A DNA stretch of 64,000 bases from JAGNXB01 sp942490895 (lineage in GTDB: Bacteria > Bacteroidota > Bacteroidia > Chitinophagales > Saprospiraceae): assembly GCA_942490895.1 (NCBI GenBank), contig CALNZC010000073.1:1-64000 (forward strand), in the 5' to 3' direction. This document shows positions 46,703 through 55,021 of this stretch, piece by piece; within the stretch, counting starts at the first letter, position 1, and each line of letters starts with the position of its first letter. The notes under the pieces were generated by a model. That model ran no database searches, was not told where the DNA came from, and saw nothing but the letters and a program-made list of their open reading frames with translations. The translations under genes were made by a program, and so were the position numbers.

Positions 46703-49258
46703 ATGAATCGTTTTCTTTTCTTGATCAGCCTCGTCTTTTTCATCCATGCATGTAGTCCTGGAAAAAAGGCCGTCACCATTCCCGTGGATGATATTCAGGA
46801 TCTACCGGAGTTGGTTGTGACAGCAGAAGCCACTCCTTCAGCAGAACCGGTAAAGCCACCTTACAAAGGAACCAGGACACGAGTTTGGGACCTCCTGGAT
46901 ACCGAACTGGATATCCGGTTTGACTGGGTGAACAGTACAGCACCTGGAAAGGCAATATTGACGATGACACCCCTGCAGGTTGGGCAGGAAACGGTGGTCC
47001 TGGACGCCGTTGGATTTCTGCTTTCACGTGTCGGATATCCGGGCCAATCTAAACAATTGGGGTACACATATGACGGCCAACAACTGGCTGTCTCTCTGGA
47101 TAGATCATTTGCTAAAGGGGATACCCTCCGACTGGAAATTGAGTATCTGGCGCAACCAGAAAAGAATGAGACCAGCGAGGGGCGAGCGGTTACCTCTGAC
47201 AAGGGCTTGTACTTCATCAACCCCACAGGCCAGTATAAGGACAAGCCCCGACAGGTGTGGACCCAGGGGGAAACCCAGGCCAACAGTCGTTGGGTCCCCA
47301 CATTCGATCAAACCAATGAACGGGCCACCCAAACATTTCGAATAACGGTAGATACTGTATTTGAAACGCTGTCCAATGGCGTGCTCACCAGCACCACAGT
47401 TCATCCGGATGGCACCCGCACTGACACCTGGCGCATGGACCTCCCGCATGCACCGTATCTGATGATGATTGCGGTCGGCGATTATGCCATTATTCGAGAT
47501 ACCTGGCAAGGCATCCCTTTGGAATATTATGTGGAGCATCAATTTGCTGCAGATGCACAGGCGATTTTTCCAGATGCCGCCGCAATGCTCAGTTTCTTTT
47601 CAGATTACACTGGCGTGGCTTATCCATGGTCCAAATTGGGTCACATCCTGGTCAGAGATTATGTGTCGGGAGCAATGGAGAATACCACGGCTATCGTTTA
47701 TGCAGAATCCATCCAGCGGACCACTCGGGAATTGATCGATGAGATGCGGAATGAGCAGGTCTGCGCACATGAAATCTTTCATCAATGGTTTGGTGATCTG
47801 GTCACGTGTGAACAATGGTCCCAAACAGTACTCAATGAGGGTTTTGCCAATTACGGTGAGTACCTCTGGTATGAATTCAAATATGGCCGGGACGAAGCAG
47901 AGTTGCACCGTCAAGGGGAATTTGGAGGATATCTTGGCGAATTGCGTCGCAAACGCCACCCACTGGTAGACTATCATTATGAAGCACCGGATGATATGTT
48001 TGATGCACACTCCTACAATAAGGGGGGGATGGTGTTGCATATGTTGCGGGAATTTCTGGGCGAGCCTACATTTCGGGTTGGTCTGACGCGGTACCTGGAA
48101 GACAATGCCTATGGTGCTGTGGAAATCCATCATTTGCGTTTGGCCATGGAGGCTGCTTCCGGACAAGACTTGAACTGGTTTTTCGATCAGTGGTACTTGG
48201 TTTCCGGGCACCCGAAAGTAGGCTGGGATTGGCATTATAACCCCGCATCGAGAACGCTCACAGTTCGGACAGCGCAACTACAAGATCCCACGGAAAATGC
48301 CCGCGTCTATCGTTTACCCACTGAAATTGCTGTTCTGCTTTCCCGGGATCGGGAAGTCCGTTTTCCGTTGACGCTGGATGAACGGGAACAGTTTTTCACC
48401 TTCGAGGTGGAGGAAGAGCCGGTGTTGGTAGACCTTGATCCGGATCGAGTTCTAATTCTGGAACAGGAACGGGCCGAATGGACACCCCAGGCGGCACAGG
48501 CCTACTGGCGGATACAGCCTTCTGCCTGGGTCCGCATGGAACTTCTGGACTTGTTGGGTCCGAAGGTCCGTTTGTTGGAACCCTATCCCTGGCAGGATGC
48601 CCAATGGCAGGTGAGAGCGATGGCATTGGACCAGATCGAAGAGGTAGATGAATCCCTTCAAAAGGAGTTGATCCGGATCGTTAAGGAGGATCCTCATTCT
48701 GACCTGCGGGCTCGTGGGGTAGCCATGCTGTCAGATTTGGAAGTGCCGGAAAAGCAGGTATTTATGTTGGATCTGATCAAAACCGAACAGGCATATCCGG
48801 TCGTCGCCTCTGCGCTGCAGGTTTTGATGAATCTCAATGTGGAAGCAGCGGTGATGGCCATGCGGCAAATGGAAGTGGATACTTCATTGATGAATATTTT
48901 GATTCTCAGCAACCTGTATGCACGAACGGAAGATGTCAGTCATATCAATTTTATCGTTCGCAATTGGGATCGGGTGGATGGTTTCGCACGAATGGGTTTC
49001 ACCAAGAGCTATGTGGACCTGGCTCGACAGGGTGATGATCAGATGATCGAAGAGGCTATTGAGCGCCTGACTGATGAAGCCGGATCAACTTCATGGACGC
49101 CATTGCGGCGGTATGCGGCGTTCCGGGCATTGGCTGTCTTTCGTCAGCACTTGTTGATTCAGGATCCGGGACGAGCGGAAATCATCAAAAAAAATCTGGA
49201 TAAGGTTAAAGCTGCGGAAACAGATCCTGGACTGCTGCGGTATTATAATAATTATTAG
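46703..49258 (+). CDS. M1 family metallopeptidase lipoprotein (aminopeptidase N-like)
   Basis: Zinc aminopeptidase, 851 residues from the ATG at 46703. The N-terminal signal ends FFIHACSPG with a lipobox, so it is probably lipid-anchored in the periplasm or outer membrane. GAMEN exopeptidase motif at 323-327; zinc site HEIFH at 356-360 with the third ligand E379 in NEGFANYGEY, the exact 18-residue spacing of the family; catalytic Tyr region DMFDAHSYNKGGMVLHMLR. The C-terminal part (about 590-850) is helical HEAT-like. A good promoter precedes it, and mnmG is divergent. Confidence 0.93.
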   Translation: MNRFLFLISLVFFIHACSPGKKAVTIPVDDIQDLPELVVTAEATPSAEPVKPPYKGTRTRVWDLLDTELDIRFDWVNSTAPGKAILTMTPLQVGQETVVLDAVGFLLSRVGYPGQSKQLGYTYDGQQLAVSLDRSFAKGDTLRLEIEYLAQPEKNETSEGRAVTSDKGLYFINPTGQYKDKPRQVWTQGETQANSRWVPTFDQTNERATQTFRITVDTVFETLSNGVLTSTTVHPDGTRTDTWRMDLPHAPYLMMIAVGDYAIIRDTWQGIPLEYYVEHQFAADAQAIFPDAAAMLSFFSDYTGVAYPWSKLGHILVRDYVSGAMENTTAIVYAESIQRTTRELIDEMRNEQVCAHEIFHQWFGDLVTCEQWSQTVLNEGFANYGEYLWYEFKYGRDEAELHRQGEFGGYLGELRRKRHPLVDYHYEAPDDMFDAHSYNKGGMVLHMLREFLGEPTFRVGLTRYLEDNAYGAVEIHHLRLAMEAASGQDLNWFFDQWYLVSGHPKVGWDWHYNPASRTLTVRTAQLQDPTENARVYRLPTEIAVLLSRDREVRFPLTLDEREQFFTFEVEEEPVLVDLDPDRVLILEQERAEWTPQAAQAYWRIQPSAWVRMELLDLLGPKVRLLEPYPWQDAQWQVRAMALDQIEEVDESLQKELIRIVKEDPHSDLRARGVAMLSDLEVPEKQVFMLDLIKTEQAYPVVASALQVLMNLNVEAAVMAMRQMEVDTSLMNILILSNLYARTEDVSHINFIVRNWDRVDGFARMGFTKSYVDLARQGDDQMIEEAIERLTDEAGSTSWTPLRRYAAFRALAVFRQHLLIQDPGRAEIIKKNLDKVKAAETDPGLLRYYNNY

Positions 49259-49309
49259 AGGTGCCTCAGGTCATCATCTTGCTTTAGCGACCAGTAACAC
49301 TCAGAACGA

Positions 49310-49837
49310 ATGACACCATTTCCCATTGAAACACCGCGATTATTATTGGTGCCGGCTCAGGTGGTTCACCTCCAGGCGGCCCTCGTCGGGCGTGAGGAAT
49401 TAGAACGGTATATCGGATTTGCAGTCCATCCCGAATGGACCGAGTTTGGCAGTGAGCCTTTGGCTTTTGCTCTGGAACGACTGCAAGCGAATGAGCAAGA
49501 TGCGGGATGGTGGACCTGGTTTCCTGTCCTGAAATCAGAAGAGCGAATCATTGGTTCATGTGGCTATAAGGGATTGCCCAATGAGGCCTCGCAGGTTGAA
49601 ATCGGTTACGAGATCGCTCCACCTTACAGAGGTCAGGGATTGGCGACAGAATGTGCGCTTGGCCTGGTCAATCGCGTTCGCCAGATGGATGTTATTTCCG
49701 GAGTGTTGGCCCATACTCTGGGTGAGGAAAATGCCTCTGTGGCCATTCTCCGCAAGGTGGGATTCATGCATACAGGCGAGCTGAATGATCCGGATGATGG
49801 TCTGATCTGGTCCTGGTTGATGGATCTGGATAAATAG
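49310..49837 (+). CDS. GNAT family N-acetyltransferase
   Basis: 175 residues, RimJ/RimL-like group. ETPRLLLVPAQ at the start, SEERIIGSCGYKG, VEIGYEIAPPYRGQGLATECA (acetyl-CoA pyrophosphate loop RGQGLAT) and NASVAILRKVGFMHTGEL. Acceptor unknown: protein N-termini or a small amine are both possible. Its last codons, MDLDK-stop, are repeated exactly 217 bp further on, where the original terminator lies, marking an insertion. Confidence 0.88.
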   Translation: MTPFPIETPRLLLVPAQVVHLQAALVGREELERYIGFAVHPEWTEFGSEPLAFALERLQANEQDAGWWTWFPVLKSEERIIGSCGYKGLPNEASQVEIGYEIAPPYRGQGLATECALGLVNRVRQMDVISGVLAHTLGEENASVAILRKVGFMHTGELNDPDDGLIWSWLMDLDK

Positions 49838-50054
49838 TCTCTTACAGGTTGGAAAGTTATTATTTCGCCCTTTCAGGGCTTGGATGGGTGTGGAGTCAGA
49901 ATACGAATGGCGATGCCATTCGCTATGTTATTACGCCCCGCTAGGGCTGCAAGGGCTTCAAATTGCGGATATTTTAGAGCTTTCAGCTAGCCCTGAAGGG
50001 GCGAGATAAGCACCCCATCTATGTATCACTATTTTCATGGATCTGGATAAATAG
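49820..50054 (+). mobile_element. Non-coding 199-bp element between 18-bp direct repeats
   Basis: ATGGATCTGGATAAATAG occurs at 49820-49837 (end of the GNAT gene) and again at 50037-50054. Between them, imperfect 21-bp inverted arms lie at 49860-49880 (TTATTTCGCCCTTTCAGGGCT) and 49989-50009 (19 of 21 pairing), with a third related arm near 49,929-49,948 and a hairpin GAATGGC-GAT-GCCATTC at 49905-49921. No reading frame. It looks like a miniature inserted element; the 18-bp repeat would be its target duplication. Confidence 0.65.
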
Positions 50055-50087
50055 AAAAGCCGGCCCGCATAACGGACCGGCTTTTTT
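50055..50087 (-). terminator. Bidirectional terminator between the GNAT and icd genes
   Basis: AAAAGCCGGCCCG pairs with CGGACCGGCTTTT (one mismatch), flanked by A on one side and six T on the other, so it can work on both strands. It is 22 bp past the icd stop, and would have directly followed the GNAT stop before the insertion. Confidence 0.8.
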
Positions 50088-50109
50088 GGTTTGGATAGAA
50101 TCCGTTGGC

Positions 50110-51339
50110 TTATGCTTTCAGTCGGGACTGAAGTTCGGTATCCAGAGCATCGAGGAATTCCTCGGTGGTCAGGTAATGGTCGGTCGTTACAGATTTTGCA
50201 CCATGGATGCACACGGCCAGATCCTTGGTCATTTTGCCGCTTTGCACGGTATCGATACAGACTGATTCAAGGGTTTCAGCAAAACGGATGAGGTCCTGGT
50301 TGTCATCCAGTTTGCCGCGGTGAGCCAATCCACGTGTCCAGGCAAAGATGCTGGCGATCGGATTGGTGCTGGTTTTTTTCCCTTGCTGGTGCATGCGATA
50401 GTGACGGGTGACCGTTCCATGTGCCGCTTCTGCTTCCACAGTCTTGCCATCGGGAGTCACCAACACACTGGTCATAAGGCCGAGAGATCCGAACCCCTGG
50501 GCCACGGTATCACTCTGTACATCACCATCATAATTTTTGCAGGCCCACACGAAGTTGCCATGCCACTTCAGCGCAGAGGCAACCATATCATCGATCAGGC
50601 GATGCTCGTAGGTAATACCCGCCTGCTCCATTTTCGTTTTGAATTCTGTGTCATAGATCTCCTGGAAAATATCCTTGAAACGGCCATCGTATTGCTTGAG
50701 GATGGTGTTCTTGGTACTGAGATATAGCGGCCATCCTTTGGTCAAGGCCATGTTGAAGCAAGAACGGGCAAAACCACGAATGCTGGCGTCGGTATTGTAC
50801 ATGGCCATGGCTACACCATCACCCTCAAAGTTGTACACTTCGAATTCCTGGTTGGTGCCATCTTCACCTTCAAACTTGATGGTCAGTTTACCTTTTCCTT
50901 TGGTCAGGAAATCGGTCGCCTTGTACTGGTCACCGAATGCATGACGTCCAATACAGATCGGGGCTGTCCAGTTGGGGACCAGACGAGGAATATTGGTGCA
51001 GACAATCGGTTCGCGAAATACCGTTCCTCCCAGAATATTCCGGATGGTGCCATTCGGGCTTCTCCACATCTTCTTGAGGCCAAATTCCTCCACCCGTTCT
51101 TCATCTGGTGTGATGGTGGCACACTTGATCCCAACGTTATACTTTTTGATGGCCTCAGCGGCATCCACGGTGACCTGATCATTGGTCTCATCGCGGTATT
51201 CCATTCCGAGGTCATAGTATTTGATGTCGATATCCAGGTATGGAAGAATGAGCTTCTCCTTGATGAAGGTCCAAATGATCCGGGTCATTTCGTCACCGTC
51301 CAGTTCTACAACGGGATTGGCTACTTTAATTTTTGACAT
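50110..51339 (-). CDS. icd: NADP-dependent isocitrate dehydrogenase (eukaryote-like dimeric type)
   Basis: Oxidative decarboxylation of isocitrate to 2-oxoglutarate in the citric acid cycle. 409 residues from the ATG at 51339 (MSKIKVANPVVELDGDEMTRIIW). ATITPDEERVEEFGLKKMWRSPNGTIRNILGGTVFREPI carries the substrate Ser/Asn/Arg; YKATDF, DDMVASALKWHGNFVWACKNYDGDVQSD gives the metal Asp residues; AEAAHGTVTRHYR is the NADP loop. This is the subfamily related to mitochondrial/cytosolic IDH. A second, unrelated type of IDH lies at 55,022. Confidence 0.94.
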   Translation of the reverse strand: MSKIKVANPVVELDGDEMTRIIWTFIKEKLILPYLDIDIKYYDLGMEYRDETNDQVTVDAAEAIKKYNVGIKCATITPDEERVEEFGLKKMWRSPNGTIRNILGGTVFREPIVCTNIPRLVPNWTAPICIGRHAFGDQYKATDFLTKGKGKLTIKFEGEDGTNQEFEVYNFEGDGVAMAMYNTDASIRGFARSCFNMALTKGWPLYLSTKNTILKQYDGRFKDIFQEIYDTEFKTKMEQAGITYEHRLIDDMVASALKWHGNFVWACKNYDGDVQSDTVAQGFGSLGLMTSVLVTPDGKTVEAEAAHGTVTRHYRMHQQGKKTSTNPIASIFAWTRGLAHRGKLDDNQDLIRFAETLESVCIDTVQSGKMTKDLAVCIHGAKSVTTDHYLTTEEFLDALDTELQSRLKA

Positions 51340-51413
51340 TTTGTAGGGGTTATATCCAGAAAGGCCTAAATATACGGGCTTTTTCAAGCCCAATGAGGTA
51401 GGAGGTAGCGACA

Positions 51414-52445
51414 ATGTATAAGAAAACGCACCTTTGGGGGGTGGGACCATCCAGTGTCATATCCTTTCAGGATCTACCCAAGATCGAGTTGCATGTCCAT
51501 CTGGACACTTCTTTGAGTTTGGCGAATGTGCAAGGCTTGCAGCCAGGACTATCCCGGGATGAATATTTGAGGGAATATGTCGCTCCTGAGGTGTGCCGTG
51601 ATCTTACAGATTTTCTCCGTTATCCCGCCTCGGCCATAGCATTGTTACAAACAAAAGAAAACCTTGAAAAAGCCCTACGCCAACTGGTCCGGGAACTAGT
51701 ACTGGATGGCGTGATTTATGCGGAAATTCGTTTTGCACCCCTTCTCCATACGACGAATGGGATGACTGCTGAAGAAGTTGTGAATACTCTTTGCCAAGCG
51801 GCTGAAAGCGCAGAACAGGAGACGGGTGTTGTGACGCGATTGTTGTTGTGCACTCTCCGTCACTATTCAGTTGAACAAAGTATGGAAACGGTGAACCTGG
51901 CATTGGCATTTCGTAATCGGGGAGTTGTCGGACTTGATTTGGCGGCAGATGAAGGCTTTTCTTTGAATGCCCATATCCCTGCATTCCGTTTTGCGGCCGA
52001 ACACAACCTGCCTTGTACAGCACATGCGGGTGAGGCACGCGGTCCGGCAAGTGTCAGCGAAACCCTGGAATATTTGGGTCCTCGCCGGATCGGACACGGT
52101 GTGCGCAGTATCGAGGATCCCGAATTAGTGCACTATCTCGCACAACATCGCCTCCATCTGGAGGTTTGTCCCAGCAGCAATTTACAAACCGGGATTTTTG
52201 CCAAAATGACCAAGCACAGTATTGATCAACTTTATCGGGCTGGTGTCTCATTGTCCATCAATACGGATGGTCGGGGGTTGACCCAAACTACCTTGAGCCG
52301 GGAATATGCTTTAATTGCACAGGCATTTGGTTGGCAAAAAGACGATTTTCTTATCGTGAACCGAATGGCATTGCAGGCTGCGTTTGTTGCTCCACAAATC
52401 AAGGAACAAATCCGGGCCATATTGGAGGCAGGATATGCACAATAG
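51414..52445 (+). CDS. add: Adenosine deaminase family protein
   Basis: Zinc hydrolase converting adenosine to inosine. 343 residues. PKIELHVHLDTSLSL gives zinc ligands H27 and H29; CTAHAGEARGP holds the third His and catalytic Glu; RRIGHGV the conserved His; VCPSSNLQTGI follows; SLSINTDGRGLTQTTLSREY holds the last metal Asp. The usual LDGS is LDTS and TDDP is TDGR, so the second Asp, which contacts the adenine, is missing. A related TDNR form occurs in mycobacterial enzymes, so substrate range may differ. Divergent from icd across 74 bp. Confidence 0.85.
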   Translation: MYKKTHLWGVGPSSVISFQDLPKIELHVHLDTSLSLANVQGLQPGLSRDEYLREYVAPEVCRDLTDFLRYPASAIALLQTKENLEKALRQLVRELVLDGVIYAEIRFAPLLHTTNGMTAEEVVNTLCQAAESAEQETGVVTRLLLCTLRHYSVEQSMETVNLALAFRNRGVVGLDLAADEGFSLNAHIPAFRFAAEHNLPCTAHAGEARGPASVSETLEYLGPRRIGHGVRSIEDPELVHYLAQHRLHLEVCPSSNLQTGIFAKMTKHSIDQLYRAGVSLSINTDGRGLTQTTLSREYALIAQAFGWQKDDFLIVNRMALQAAFVAPQIKEQIRAILEAGYAQ

Positions 52446-52527
52446 AATGCCCGGTTGCAACGGGTTCAAACAGACTTCAAGGAAGAAACTCCTCAGAATC
52501 AACTAACTTGAAGGAAAGATCACCAAA

Positions 52528-54003
52528 ATGCTTTCATTGAATAAATTCATGTTGACCGGGATGTTTACCTGTGGGATGATCCTGGGATATACCCAGGAAG
52601 TCATATGGTCAGATCCTATACCGGTGGCAACCTCCAGTTATGGATACTCCGGGCCACGAATTGTGGTCAATGGGAATGGTGACCCCGTCATGCTCTGGTC
52701 ATACGAGGCGCTGCACAAGGTTTTCCTGGGTCGGTTTGAACAGGGCCAGATGACCACACCCAAACAGATCAACCCGATCGGCACGCAGTATTTCGGGGCC
52801 AGCTGGGCCGGGCCTGAGCTGACAGCTTTTGGACAGGATGTGTATGTTGTCGGAAAGGAACAACCTGAACATGAAACGGGAGTCAGCCTTTTTCATTCAT
52901 CTGACGGTGGTGTGACATTTAGCCAAAAGAATGATATCGATTGGGCATTGGGAGATGATCTGAGTCGTTTTCCGGATGTGGCAGCAGGACCGGATGGGCA
53001 AGTATGGGTCGGATTTATGCGATTTGAGCCCGACTTTTCAGAAGCGAGATATGTGGTATCCAAAAGTACGGACTATGGGGCTTCTTTTGGAGAAGATGTG
53101 AATGCATCCTCAGAGATCATCGAAGGAGAGGCCTGTGATTGCTGTGCCGCTCAGCTGGCTGTTGGCGATGAAAAACTGGCTATAATCTATCGGAATAATG
53201 ATCAGAATATTCGCACGATCTGGGCGGGCATTTCGACAGACAAGGGAGATACATTTTCGGATGGATATGAGGTCGACCAAACCGGCAGTTTTTTTGCTTC
53301 GTGCCCGGCCACTGCGCCGGATGGATATTGGGCTGGAAACCGGTTGATTTCTACCTTCCGAGCGGCCCCGGGTGGACGTGAGCGGGTCTTTTTTTCGGTG
53401 TTTGATCTGGATAGTCAGAAGGTTGTAATCCATCAATATTTATCCAATTCACCGGAGAGTCAACTGGTTCAGGACCACCCACGGATCACGGGGAATCAGG
53501 ATACAGTCTTCCTGATTTGGGAAGAGTCCTATGCTGGCGATCTGGATATCAAGTATCGATTGTCAACAACCGGACCGGAAGGGTTAGTGACTGCAGAAAC
53601 CAAGGTCCTCAATCCTTCCACCAATGGCAATCAATTGCGGCCAGATGCGCATTTTGCAAATGGACTTTTGCATATCGTATATCAAGACAATGTCACGAAC
53701 AGAGTGATTTATGTACAAGGCGAGATTAAAGGACTTTCAGATCTTCAAGACCATACAATCCGTGACCCATTCATCCTGTTTCCGAATCCGACGAGTGGTC
53801 GGGTCAAACTACCGGAGGAGCCAAGAATCAAAGCAGCTTATGTGATGGATGCTTTGGGTCAACTCCTTCAAACTTATACATCGGCATCAGTTATTTCAGA
53901 GATTGATTTATCGACACTGCAACCGGGTGTTTATCAAGTGATCCTGATCGATGAAGCATCAGATGATCCATATGTACAACGTATTGTCAAAGTATGTCGA
54001 TAG
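52528..54003 (+). CDS. Secreted BNR-like protein with T9SS sorting domain
   Basis: 491 residues. Signal peptide ends MILGYTQE. The body is a predicted beta-propeller with degenerate Asp-boxes (SSDGGVTFSQ, STDYGASFGED, STDKGDTFSDG). It contains an unusual Cys cluster, GEACDCCAAQL (about residues 196-206), plus another Cys at FASCPAT. The last about 75 residues are a type A T9SS sorting domain (LFPNPTSGRVKL, YVMDALGQLLQTY, DLSTLQPGVYQVIL). So it is exported to the surface or medium. It lacks obvious sialidase catalytic residues. A stand-alone gene, convergent with the LysR gene. Confidence 0.78.
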   Translation: MLSLNKFMLTGMFTCGMILGYTQEVIWSDPIPVATSSYGYSGPRIVVNGNGDPVMLWSYEALHKVFLGRFEQGQMTTPKQINPIGTQYFGASWAGPELTAFGQDVYVVGKEQPEHETGVSLFHSSDGGVTFSQKNDIDWALGDDLSRFPDVAAGPDGQVWVGFMRFEPDFSEARYVVSKSTDYGASFGEDVNASSEIIEGEACDCCAAQLAVGDEKLAIIYRNNDQNIRTIWAGISTDKGDTFSDGYEVDQTGSFFASCPATAPDGYWAGNRLISTFRAAPGGRERVFFSVFDLDSQKVVIHQYLSNSPESQLVQDHPRITGNQDTVFLIWEESYAGDLDIKYRLSTTGPEGLVTAETKVLNPSTNGNQLRPDAHFANGLLHIVYQDNVTNRVIYVQGEIKGLSDLQDHTIRDPFILFPNPTSGRVKLPEEPRIKAAYVMDALGQLLQTYTSASVISEIDLSTLQPGVYQVILIDEASDDPYVQRIVKVCR

Positions 54004-54006
54004 CGG

Positions 54007-54930
54007 TCAATACGATTCATACCAATGAAAATAGGTGTTGACCAATTGGGACCGTTCTTTGTCGATATGATCCAGGATGGCACGAGCCACAGGAGCATGA
54101 TTTTTTGATTTAGGCCAGATCAGTGTCCACATAGTCTGGATCGGCAAACCTTTGATTGGAATGATCTGAAGTTCATTGTTCCTGAGTTCATTCTTAATGC
54201 CAATCAAGGGCATAATGGAAAAGCCAAGGCCAGCCAAAACGGCTTGTTTGACTGCTTCATTTGAGGTGAGTTCGAGTTTTTTTACCACAGATATTTGATT
54301 GGATCTAATAAAGTGCTCCATAGTCTGTCGGGTACCCGATCCTTCTTCCCGAAAGATGAGTGGATGTTGGTTGAATACCGTTCTCACATTCCGCTTTGTG
54401 GTGGGGACCTGTCGGGAGTTTCCAACAAGGAACAGTTTATTGGGTAGTAGCTCCAGCGTCTCGACATCCATACTTTTCGGCAAGATTGAAACCAATGAAA
54501 AATCAACTTCATTGTGCTCGAGACTTTCTGTAACCCTTTGTTTGTTGGTCACATCCATTTGGAGATTAATTCCCGGATGTTGGGCAATAAAGTCGGAAAT
54601 AAAATAAGGCATGACATATTTACCTGTTGACACAACAGAAATGCGGAGTCTACCTGCCAGTTGACCTTTATAGGCCATTGTTTTGAAATTAATCGCATGG
54701 ACCTGGTTTAATATATTTTCAGCAGCCAGAGCGATTTCGTGTCCAAAGTCCGTAATGTAGATTTTACGGCCAATCACTTCTGACAACGGAATATCGAATT
54801 GATCCTGCAGCTTTTTCAGTTGGATCGAAACGGCTGGTTGGGTCAGATTGAGTTCTCTTGCGGCCTTAGTCACACTTTGTGTCTTGACTACTTGTAGAAA
54901 GACCTGAAGCTGGTGCAAGGTGTAGTTCAT
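54007..54930 (-). CDS. LysR family transcriptional regulator
   Basis: 307 residues. The N-terminal winged helix-turn-helix is clear (MNYTLHQLQVFLQVVKTQSVTKAARELNLTQPAVSIQLKKLQ). A linker helix and a periplasmic-binding-protein-like effector domain follow (GRLRISVVSTGKYVMPYFISDFIAQHPGI, PLIFREEGSGTRQTMEHFI, VLAGLGFSIMPL). LysR regulators often control the gene transcribed opposite, here the isocitrate dehydrogenase-like gene. A short palindrome lies between them. Confidence 0.9.
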   Translation of the reverse strand: MNYTLHQLQVFLQVVKTQSVTKAARELNLTQPAVSIQLKKLQDQFDIPLSEVIGRKIYITDFGHEIALAAENILNQVHAINFKTMAYKGQLAGRLRISVVSTGKYVMPYFISDFIAQHPGINLQMDVTNKQRVTESLEHNEVDFSLVSILPKSMDVETLELLPNKLFLVGNSRQVPTTKRNVRTVFNQHPLIFREEGSGTRQTMEHFIRSNQISVVKKLELTSNEAVKQAVLAGLGFSIMPLIGIKNELRNNELQIIPIKGLPIQTMWTLIWPKSKNHAPVARAILDHIDKERSQLVNTYFHWYESY

Positions 54931-54942
54931 AAGAAATGCTTA

Positions 54943-54956
54943 TGTAATTCATTACA
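54943..54956. promoter_or_regulatory. Candidate LysR operator
   Basis: TGTAATTCATTACA, a perfect 6-bp inverted repeat with a two-base spacer, 13 bp upstream of the LysR start and 66 bp before the dehydrogenase ATG. It resembles the T-N11-12-A dyads of LysR sites. Confidence 0.45.
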
Positions 54957-55021
54957 AATATAAATGTTTAATTATGATCAAAAGCGGGATCTTTGCGTTC
55001 AACATCAAACATCAAACAGAT

